DNA of 18,568 nucleotides from SIG607 sp045590395 (GTDB lineage Bacteria; Bacillota; Clostridia; Oscillospirales; Acutalibacteraceae): contig JAZNQX010000071.1 in the NCBI GenBank assembly GCA_045590395.1, positions 1 to 18,568 of the forward strand. The letters are read 5' to 3'. The notes beneath the pieces were generated by a model. That model did no database searches. It was not told the origin of the DNA and worked only from the letters and a program-made list of their open reading frames with translations. Position numbers and translations under genes: made by a program. Position 1 is the first letter of the stretch, and every line of letters begins with the position of its first letter. Below, one piece after another: positions 1 through 5,804 of this stretch.

Positions 1-12
1 TTTTTACTGTAT

Positions 13-18
13 TATAAT
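13..18 (+). promoter_or_regulatory. -10 element of the ddh promoter (upstream part outside window)
   Basis: A perfect TATAAT lies 34 bases before the ddh start codon. With a 17-base spacer the -35 box would fall before base 1, so only half of the promoter is visible. The ddh ribosome binding site AGAGGAG follows at 38-44. Confidence 0.5.
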
Positions 19-52
19 TATCAAGTATTTAAAATATAGAGGAGTCTTTAAA

Positions 53-1036
53 ATGATTCGTGTTGGTATTTACGGTTACGGAAATCTTGGCCGTGGTATA
101 GAAGCCGCAATAACAAAAAATGATGATATGCAGCTCGTTGCTGTTTTTACCCGTCGTGACCCCTTAACCCTAAAGCTTAAAACCGACAATGTTCCTGTTG
201 TAAGCGCTAAAGATGTATTAAATTGGAGTGATAAGATAGATGTTATGGTGCTGTGCGGTGGTAGTGCAACCGACCTTCCTGAGCAGACACCGTATCTTTC
301 TCAGTATTTTAATGTTGTGGACAGCTTTGATACCCACGCTAAAATACCCGAGCATTTTGAAAATATTGATACTGCCGCAAAAAAGGCAGGCAATACTGCT
401 CTTATTTCTGCAGGTTGGGACCCTGGTATGTTTTCACTTAATCGTCTTTATGCTCTTTCTGTTTTGCCTGACGGTAATGATTATACCTTCTGGGGCAAGG
501 GCGTTAGCCAAGGACACAGCGACGCTATAAGAAGAATAGACGGTGTTATTGATGCAAGACAGTACACTATTCCTAAGGAAGAAGCACTGCGTTCTGTCAG
601 AAACGGTGATAACCCCAAACTTTCTACCAGAGATAAGCATTTAAGAGAATGCTTTGTTGTAGCAAAAGATGGCGCTGACCTTGAGAAAATTGAGAATGAA
701 ATTAAAACTATGCCTAATTATTTTGCCGATTATGACACGGTTGTTCATTTTATAAGTGAGGAAGAACTGAAGAAAAACCATAGCGGTATTCCACACGGTG
801 GCTTTGTAATCAGAAGCGGTAAAACAGGTCTTAATAATGAAAATTCTCATATTATTGAATATTCTTTAAAGCTGGATTCTAACCCCGAGTTTACCGCCAG
901 TGTTATTACTGCTTATGTGAGAGCAGTTTATAGGCTGTCGAAAGAAGAGAATTTCGGCTGTAAAACTGTCTTTGATATTGCTCCTTCATATCTTTGCGCG
1001 CTATCTGGAGAAGAAATCAGGGCAAAGCTTCTTTAA
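53..1036 (+). CDS. ddh: meso-diaminopimelate dehydrogenase
   Basis: This cytosolic enzyme makes meso-diaminopimelate in one step by NADPH-dependent reductive amination of tetrahydrodipicolinate, feeding lysine and peptidoglycan synthesis. The 327-residue protein has the family's usual length. A Rossmann dinucleotide-binding motif GYGNLGRG begins at residue 8. The substrate-domain signatures SFDTH (91-95), GWDPG (121-125), GVSQGHSDAIRR (150-161) and, nearer the C-terminus, HGGFVIRSG match the family as I know it. The ATG is supported by AGAGGAG eight bases upstream. The gene stands alone: it has its own promoter at the window edge and a strong hairpin follows the stop. Presence of Ddh implies a short DAP route in this organism, possibly beside the aminotransferase (DapL) or acylated routes, which are not visible here. 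Confidence 0.95.
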   Translation: MIRVGIYGYGNLGRGIEAAITKNDDMQLVAVFTRRDPLTLKLKTDNVPVVSAKDVLNWSDKIDVMVLCGGSATDLPEQTPYLSQYFNVVDSFDTHAKIPEHFENIDTAAKKAGNTALISAGWDPGMFSLNRLYALSVLPDGNDYTFWGKGVSQGHSDAIRRIDGVIDARQYTIPKEEALRSVRNGDNPKLSTRDKHLRECFVVAKDGADLEKIENEIKTMPNYFADYDTVVHFISEEELKKNHSGIPHGGFVIRSGKTGLNNENSHIIEYSLKLDSNPEFTASVITAYVRAVYRLSKEENFGCKTVFDIAPSYLCALSGEEIRAKLL

Positions 1037-1040
1037 TATA

Positions 1041-1070
1041 AAAGGTTTGACTATTTGGTCAAACCTTTTT
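1041..1070 (+). terminator. intrinsic terminator after ddh
   Basis: A perfect 11-bp stem (arms AAAGGTTTGAC at 1041-1051 and GTCAAACCTTT at 1058-1068) closes a TATTTG loop and runs into a short T tract. It ends only 24 bases before the next start codon, leaving almost no room for a separate promoter for the downstream gene. Confidence 0.8.
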
Positions 1071-1094
1071 ACATAATGTTATTGGCGGTGTTTT

Positions 1095-2000
1095 ATGAAT
1101 AAATTTCTTTTGAAAAATACCGAAAGTCTTGAAGGCAAAGTTGTTGCGGTTACGGGAACAACAGGCGGAATAGGTGAGCAACTGTGCAGATATTTGCTGT
1201 CCTTAAACGCTACACTTGTTTGTGTTAACCGTAGTCGTGATAAAACTAAAAAACAAATCGAAACACTTAAAAGTGAGTTTAGTAAAGCGAAGATATTTTT
1301 CGTGTGTGCTGACCTTAGTGATTTTTCCTCGGTGAAATTGGCAACTGATGAACTTGTAAAACTTGATATCGACATATTCATACATAACGCCGGTGTTTAT
1401 CATGTGCCGCGATATATAACAGATGTTAACTTCAACAATATTTTTACGGTCAATTTTATTTCTCCTTATTATATAATCAAAAAATTGCTTCCCATATTGC
1501 GCCAAAAAGGCGGTAATTTTGTGGTTACCGGCAGTATTGCGCATAGATACAGCAAAACCGACGCAGAGGATATTGATTTTCGTACGCGTAAAAAATCAAG
1601 TCTTGTATACGGCAATGCTAAAAGATATCTTGTGTTTTCGCTTTACGAGCTTTTTAAAAGGGAAGAATATGACGGACTGTCGATAGTTCATCCCGGTATA
1701 ACCTTTACGGGCATAACAAATCATTATCCAAAGCTGATTTTTGCACTTATTAAATATCCAATGAAAGTTATATTTATGAAGCCTGAAAAGGCTTGTCTGT
1801 CAACAATGCTGGGTATTTTTAAAAGTACCCCGTATCTTTGTTGGATAGGACCGCGTTTTTTTGATATTTGGGGATTACCAAAACTTAGAAAACTAAAAAT
1901 AAGCCGCACAGAGTGTGAAAGTATAGGAAATACAGCAGAAAGAATTTATGAGGAGATAGCTTATGAACAGAATAAAGAATGTAAAACTGTTTCTCTTTGA
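1095..2000 (+). CDS. SDR family NAD(P)-dependent oxidoreductase
   Basis: This is a classical short-chain dehydrogenase of 301 residues; the substrate is not recognisable. It shows the cofactor motif TGTTGGIG (residues 20-27), HNAG (97-100), a catalytic Ser in VVTGS (Ser147) and the YxxxK pair (Tyr172, Lys176), so the full Ser-Tyr-Lys set is present. The length and the segment after the active site resemble the retinol-dehydrogenase-like branch used on lipids or other hydrophobic substrates, but that is only a resemblance. The start at 1095 has a modest ribosome binding site (GGCGGTG). The 3' end overlaps the next gene by 38 bases in another frame, so the two are probably co-translated and may act on the same pathway. 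Confidence 0.85.
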   Translation: MNKFLLKNTESLEGKVVAVTGTTGGIGEQLCRYLLSLNATLVCVNRSRDKTKKQIETLKSEFSKAKIFFVCADLSDFSSVKLATDELVKLDIDIFIHNAGVYHVPRYITDVNFNNIFTVNFISPYYIIKKLLPILRQKGGNFVVTGSIAHRYSKTDAEDIDFRTRKKSSLVYGNAKRYLVFSLYELFKREEYDGLSIVHPGITFTGITNHYPKLIFALIKYPMKVIFMKPEKACLSTMLGIFKSTPYLCWIGPRFFDIWGLPKLRKLKISRTECESIGNTAERIYEEIAYEQNKECKTVSL

Positions 2001-2760
2001 TATGGACGGAACGCTATATCTGGGAAATCATCTTTTTGATTTTACCAAAGAGCTGTTATCAACCATTAAAGAGTGCGGCGGCAGATATATGTTTATGACT
2101 AATAATTCTTCAAAAAGTGTTGCCGACTATATTAAAAAGCTTTACAAATTAGGCATTAAAGCAGAATATGAAGATTTTATAACCTCTTCTCAGGCTACAT
2201 CGTTTTTTATTAAAAACAATTATCCTGATGAAAAAATATATGTTTGTGGAACAAAGTCGCTTAAAAATGAACTTATAAATGATGGCTTTTGTCTGACCGA
2301 AAGTATTGATGAAACTACAATGATAGTTATGGGAAATGACACAGAGCTTACCTTTGAAAAGCTTCATGATATTTGCAAAATACTTCTTACAAAAGAAAAT
2401 ATTAAATATATTGCAACTAATCCCGATTATGTTTGCCCAACGGAATTCGGCAGTGTGCCTGACTGCGGAAGCTTTTGTGATATGATTTATAACTGCACAA
2501 AAAGGAGACCGCTGTTTATAGGCAAACCTGAACCTATAATGCCTAATATGGCAATGGCTATTACAGGAATAAGCAAAGAAAACACTGCAGTAATAGGCGA
2601 CAGAATTTATACTGATATAAAAAGCGGTATAAACAGCGGTGCTTTAAGTATTCTTGTTATGAGCGGTGAAACCGATGAAACTATACTTAACGAGAGTGAA
2701 GATAAGCCCGATATAGTGCTTAAAGACTGCGGAGAAATAATTAAAATTTTAAAAGCATAA
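1963..2760 (+). CDS. HAD-IIA (NagD/p-nitrophenylphosphatase-like) sugar-phosphate phosphatase
   Basis: This 265-residue cytosolic phosphatase belongs to the HAD superfamily, class IIA. Motif I is DMDGT at residues 13-17 (nucleophile Asp13, acid/base Asp15), motif II TNNSS at 46-50, motif III Lys in GKPEP (187-191) and motif IV GDRIYTD (212-218). The alpha/beta C2-type cap between motifs II and III is typical of NagD/AraL-like enzymes that dephosphorylate sugar phosphates or related metabolites. The true substrate cannot be read from sequence. The start is supported by AGGAGA at 1951-1956, inside the end of the SDR gene, consistent with translational coupling. A terminator follows directly, so SDR and HAD form a two-gene unit. 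Confidence 0.88.
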   Translation: MNRIKNVKLFLFDMDGTLYLGNHLFDFTKELLSTIKECGGRYMFMTNNSSKSVADYIKKLYKLGIKAEYEDFITSSQATSFFIKNNYPDEKIYVCGTKSLKNELINDGFCLTESIDETTMIVMGNDTELTFEKLHDICKILLTKENIKYIATNPDYVCPTEFGSVPDCGSFCDMIYNCTKRRPLFIGKPEPIMPNMAMAITGISKENTAVIGDRIYTDIKSGINSGALSILVMSGETDETILNESEDKPDIVLKDCGEIIKILKA

Positions 2761-2763
2761 ATT

Positions 2764-2797
2764 AAAACCAAGGGTGAAAACTCTTGGTTTTTTATTT
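2764..2797 (+). terminator. intrinsic terminator after the HAD-IIA gene
   Basis: The arms AAAACCAAG (2764-2772) and CTTGGTTTT (2783-2791) pair perfectly, extended by G-T and G-C pairs around a TGAAAA loop. A T-rich tail follows at 2788-2797. Confidence 0.85.
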
Positions 2798-2895
2798 AGT
2801 AAAATTAACAAGATTAGCGCGTTGTTTAAAAGCAAACTTTTGCCGATTAGCAATACGCTGTAAAAGGAAAAAAATGGTTAACTTTTTGTGATAAT

Positions 2896-2915
2896 TGTCA
2901 AAGGTATCGTTGACA
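2896..2915. promoter_or_regulatory. dyad overlapping the -35 box (possible operator)
   Basis: TGTCAA, eight bases, then TTGACA form a perfect 6-bp inverted repeat whose right arm is the -35 box of the next promoter. Its placement is where a repressor would sit. The alternative is a chance match, because a -35 hexamer needs only one complementary hexamer nearby. Confidence 0.3.
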
Positions 2916-2938
2916 GAACATAAATTTTGTGATATATT
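2910..2938 (+). promoter_or_regulatory. sigma-A type promoter of the secreted-protein gene
   Basis: TTGACA (2910-2915), a 17-base spacer and TATATT (2933-2938) form a near-consensus vegetative promoter. The start codon is 35 bases downstream with AAAAGGAGA at 2957-2965. The gene is therefore probably well expressed and transcribed alone. Confidence 0.8.
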
Positions 2939-2973
2939 AACAATATAAGAATATCGAAAAGGAGAAGATTTAG

Positions 2974-5211
2974 ATGAAAAAAGTTTTAAGCGTTTTAATT
3001 GTGGGTTGTATGCTACTCACCATGCTTAGTTTTCCGGCAACTGCAGTTGAGCCTGGTCTTTATTCTGCCTACTATAGCCACATTAAAGTTGAAGGCAGTG
3101 ATATAAACTTCAGCGATACTAATGTTATTGATGGCACTACAGTTAAATCCGGTTTGGTACCTCTCCTTAACGAAGGCAGCGGCTATAGAATAATTCCTGC
3201 CTACGGTAAAATGATTAATTGGCCTAACGGTGTTGTTGTTCCTCATAAGGGCAATGTTGCTTACTTGAATAGAAATACCGCTGTTTTAGGCGGATTTATA
3301 TCTTCTCCAAACACTCCTGAAGATACAGAGGTTGGCTCTTTGAAGATGGTTTCCTCTGCCGGTTACGATTGCTATGTTGCAACTCTTAATGATGCTAACG
3401 GAAATCCTATTCTTGCTAAAGCTAACACAGAGTATGTTGTTCGAATTGCTTATGTCCAGCAAGGTGCAGGTCTTACCAGAGTAAATATCAGCGCAGGTAG
3501 AAAGACAGCCAATGCCACAACTACACAGGCAGTACAGCAAGATGGCCTGATGACAAATTACTCAACTTCCACTGCTGTTGAAAACAGCATATTTGATGAT
3601 TTTAACGCTTCAAGGGGAACGTTCTTGGGTAGCCTTTCCGAATACTTTTACCCAGGTGTTCAGTATGCAACCTTTAATTTTATCACAGGTGATATGTCAG
3701 ACGCTATTCCGGAATTCAATCTTGTTATTACTCCTCAAGGCCTTCTCGGCAGATACGATGGAACCCATTATGCCGGCGTTCCTCAGGACGAAAACGGTGG
3801 TAACAAATGGACTTCTTCTAACTGGGGCAGATATAAAATAGTAGGTATCCCCGAATTTAAAATTAAGAGTATTGAATTTATGGAAGTTAATAAAGGCGAG
3901 ACCGTTGTTAGCTTTGTTAAGTCTGATGAAGAAATTCTTAAAAAAGCTACCGCCGGTGTTGAGTTTTCCGCTTCCAACACTCCTTCAAACTTCGAGGGCA
4001 AATGGTATAAAACAACTGTTGACAACAAAGCCGATAATGTAATATCTGCCTTTCCTTACGCTCACGCCTACGTTTATGACTTTAGTGCTCTTGAACAGAG
4101 CCATAGTAAGAGAGAATATTTAGGCTCACGTGGTATATATGTAACCAAGTGTCTAGATAAAGATGTTCTTAGGTATAAACCCTTTACCTACCACGAGTAT
4201 TATTTGGAATACAATACCGGCCTTTCTACCGGTAAATATAACCCCGATTTCACTATAGAAGAACAATTAGCCGATATGAATAAGGTTTACACAACTGAAC
4301 TTTGGAATATGTATCGTGTGCCTACCGATGCTCTCCAAAATGGTAAAACCTACAAAGTAACTGTTACATATATGGCTCCTACCGCTCCTAACGGTATGTC
4401 TATTCAGTTTAGTACTGGCTCTGACTCATCAGCTGTTGCTAACAATAATTACCTTGGCAACTTAGCCGTTGAACAGACTGACGAATGGGTAACCAAGTCT
4501 GTTTATTTCGTTGCCAATCTCCCAACTACCATAACTGAAAGCGATAATGGTCTTGATGATACCTTCACTGTTAAATCCAATATTCTTTATCTTAATCCCT
4601 ATAGCGAAATCAAAGAAGCCGATATAGTAGACGACGATGGTATATTAGAATTTGCAGAGGGCAAGCGTCCTGAGCTTTTAATCAGTGAAATCAAAGTAGA
4701 AATTGTTGAAGATGCACTTACTGCAGGCGGTGCCGCTTGTCTTAAGGATGATGTTGCAACTGATAATCATCAGCAAGCTATCCGTATGTTCTTTAACTAC
4801 AAGACCAGTGCTGACGGGTCCAAAATTATTATAGACGGTAATGAATTCGAAATAGTTTCGCGTGGTGTAATCTACAAAGACGGTTCCAACTATGCTACTA
4901 ACAACACCTTTGACCTTATTCTCGGTGGTGTGTCTTCTGAATTTAATGTAGATAATAAAACCTTTATTGCTGTCAAAGATAAGAATTTCACTAATTGTTG
5001 GGACTACAATGACGAGTCTGGCGTTCTTACCTATTCTAACTACATAACAGGCTTCGACCTCGAAACCCAGTTAAACCTTAAGCTTATCGCTCGCGGTTTC
5101 GTTGAGTATGTAGGTGAAGACGGTGCGACGCACATTCTTTACTCTGCGGCTATCAATCGTAGTGTAAACGGAATTAGAAATTCTATTGGGGGTTCCATAG
5201 AAAATTTCTAA
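2974..5211 (+). CDS. large secreted protein of unknown function with two similar beta-rich modules and a distinct C-terminal domain
   Basis: I do not recognise this 745-residue protein. It starts with a clear Sec signal peptide (KK, a hydrophobic stretch at residues 4-20, then PATA with likely cleavage after Ala24). No sortase signal, SLH repeats, lipobox or C-terminal membrane segment is visible, so it is probably released or held non-covalently. Two stretches look like diverged copies of one module, roughly residues 60-305 and 420-580. Each has an EYVVRIAY/TYKVTVTY-like strand (near 153 and 460) and closes with PEFKIKSIEFMEV- or PELLISEIKVEIV-like strands (near 294 and 566), resembling jelly-roll carbohydrate-binding modules. 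A separate domain from about 585 to 735 (key words FFNYKT, VSRGVIY, ARGFVEY) resembles C-terminal domains of clostridial secreted proteins, from memory only. It has its own promoter and terminator. A glycan-binding role is inference. Confidence 0.8.
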   Translation: MKKVLSVLIVGCMLLTMLSFPATAVEPGLYSAYYSHIKVEGSDINFSDTNVIDGTTVKSGLVPLLNEGSGYRIIPAYGKMINWPNGVVVPHKGNVAYLNRNTAVLGGFISSPNTPEDTEVGSLKMVSSAGYDCYVATLNDANGNPILAKANTEYVVRIAYVQQGAGLTRVNISAGRKTANATTTQAVQQDGLMTNYSTSTAVENSIFDDFNASRGTFLGSLSEYFYPGVQYATFNFITGDMSDAIPEFNLVITPQGLLGRYDGTHYAGVPQDENGGNKWTSSNWGRYKIVGIPEFKIKSIEFMEVNKGETVVSFVKSDEEILKKATAGVEFSASNTPSNFEGKWYKTTVDNKADNVISAFPYAHAYVYDFSALEQSHSKREYLGSRGIYVTKCLDKDVLRYKPFTYHEYYLEYNTGLSTGKYNPDFTIEEQLADMNKVYTTELWNMYRVPTDALQNGKTYKVTVTYMAPTAPNGMSIQFSTGSDSSAVANNNYLGNLAVEQTDEWVTKSVYFVANLPTTITESDNGLDDTFTVKSNILYLNPYSEIKEADIVDDDGILEFAEGKRPELLISEIKVEIVEDALTAGGAACLKDDVATDNHQQAIRMFFNYKTSADGSKIIIDGNEFEIVSRGVIYKDGSNYATNNTFDLILGGVSSEFNVDNKTFIAVKDKNFTNCWDYNDESGVLTYSNYITGFDLETQLNLKLIARGFVEYVGEDGATHILYSAAINRSVNGIRNSIGGSIENF

Positions 5212-5220
5212 GCTAAGCAA

Positions 5221-5258
5221 AAAAATCCTGTCGATTATTTTCGACAGGATTTTTGTTT
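5221..5258 (+). terminator. strong intrinsic terminator after the secreted-protein gene
   Basis: A perfect 14-bp stem (arms at 5221-5234 and 5241-5254, core ATCCTGTCGA) with a TTATTT loop is followed by TTTTGTTTT-type sequence. The flanking A and T runs let it work on both strands. A near copy lies at 5459-5492. Confidence 0.9.
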
Positions 5259-5329
5259 TGAAAGGGTTGAACAGATTTGATGCACTTTGATTTTTTATCC
5301 TATGTGTTCGAACTCCTACATACTATTGA

Positions 5330-5452
5330 TAATTCGTCGGCAAAGCCGACACCGAAATTATTCATTATTCATCAGCGTTAGCGACTTCATTATTCATTAC
5401 GAAAATCCGTTTTAATGAATGATGAATATTGAATGATGAAAAATGAATAATA
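5330..5452. repeat. nested inverted-repeat, MITE-like or REP-like element
   Basis: This AT-rich noncoding segment has three palindromic parts. A GTCGGC-AAA-GCCGAC hairpin lies at 5336-5350. An outer pair, ATTATTCATTATTCATC (5357-5373) against its near-perfect complement at 5435-5451, matches at 16 of 17 positions. An inner pair, TTCATTATTCATT (5386-5398) against 5414-5426, matches at 12 of 13. There is no reading frame. Such ATTCATTATTCATT-rich palindromes suggest a small non-autonomous mobile element or dispersed palindromic repeat. No clear target-site duplication is visible. The stretch from 5259 to 5330 just before it holds nothing I can identify. Confidence 0.55.
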
Positions 5453-5458
5453 CAAAAC

Positions 5459-5492
5459 AAAAATCCCATCGACTAAAATCGACAGGATTTTT
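5459..5492 (-). terminator. terminator of the tRNA-Ser gene (imperfect copy of the one at 5221)
   Basis: The arms at 5459-5472 and 5479-5492 form a 14-position stem with two mismatches, around a CTAAAA loop. On the minus strand it begins right after the encoded CCA of the tRNA and ends in a T run, so it most likely terminates the tRNA transcript. The A/T-rich flanks also allow plus-strand use. Confidence 0.7.
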
Positions 5493-5496
5493 GTTT

Positions 5497-5585
5497 TGGC
5501 GGAGGGTGTGGGATTCGAACCCACGTGAGATTGCTCTCAAACGGTTTTCAAGACCGCCTCGTTATGACCACTTCGATAACCCTCC
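5497..5585 (-). tRNA. tRNA-Ser (anticodon UGA)
   Basis: Read on the minus strand, the acceptor stem GGAGGGT pairs with ACCCTCC, followed by discriminator G73 (at 5500) and an encoded CCA (5499-5497). The anticodon loop CTTGAAA carries TGA, which reads UCA/UCG-type serine codons. A long variable arm (GAGAGCAATCTC) is typical of class II tRNA-Ser, and the T-loop is TTCGAAT. G73 is the usual serine discriminator. A near-perfect promoter lies upstream and a hairpin terminator directly downstream, so it is a single-gene transcript. Confidence 0.95.
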
Positions 5586-5612
5586 GTTTGCATCATATAA
5601 CAAAAATGTATT

Positions 5613-5631
5613 TCGTTAAAGACCTTAACGA
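5613..5631. promoter_or_regulatory. 7-bp dyad at the start of the tRNA-Ser transcript
   Basis: TCGTTAA (5613-5619) and TTAACGA (5625-5631) are perfect inverted repeats separated by AGACC. The minus-strand -10 box is 5631-5636, so the dyad covers the expected start point. It could be a leader hairpin cut off during 5' maturation or a protein site. I cannot tell which. Confidence 0.35.
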
Positions 5632-5659
5632 GTATAGCATAATCCATTTTATTTGTCAA
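5631..5659 (-). promoter_or_regulatory. promoter of tRNA-Ser
   Basis: On the minus strand TTGACA (5659-5654), a 17-base spacer and TATACT (5636-5631) give a nearly perfect vegetative promoter, about 46 bases upstream of the mature tRNA 5' end. This fits a highly transcribed stable RNA. Confidence 0.85.
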
Positions 5660-5691
5660 TACTTTTTGTTTTAAAAAAGGCCATTATATTG

Positions 5692-5720
5692 TTGCCTTTT
5701 AGAATTTACTGTGATATAAT
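5692..5720 (+). promoter_or_regulatory. promoter of the alpha-galactosidase gene
   Basis: TTGCCT (5692-5697), a 17-base spacer and a perfect TATAAT (5715-5720) lie about 85 bases before the start codon. The weaker -35 would suit an activated gene, but no clear operator or CRE-like site stands out in the leader. Confidence 0.6.
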
Positions 5721-5804
5721 TATCTCGCATTATCTGTAGCAATATAGTTGTTTTTTTATTGTGTCGTTAAATCAAATAATGTTTATTGCTTAAGGGGAAT
5801 GAAA

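Noticed and set aside
1047..1077. Possible promoter TTGACT-19-CATAAT before the SDR gene
   Set aside because: The spacer is too long, both boxes are imperfect, and the -35 lies in the terminator stem, so I did not call it.
5301..5322. TTCGAACTCC resembling a tRNA T-loop, possible tRNA relic or attachment site
   Set aside because: The surrounding bases do not form a T-arm, and there is no repeat of the tRNA-Ser 3' end that would mark an integration site.
5330..5458. CRISPR array
   Set aside because: The ATTCATT-type repeats are short, irregular and palindromic with no uniform spacers, and no cas genes are present.
5748..5804. Longer alpha-galactosidase starting at TTG 5748
   Set aside because: No ribosome binding site precedes it and the added residues do not resemble the family; AAGGGG fits ATG 5805.
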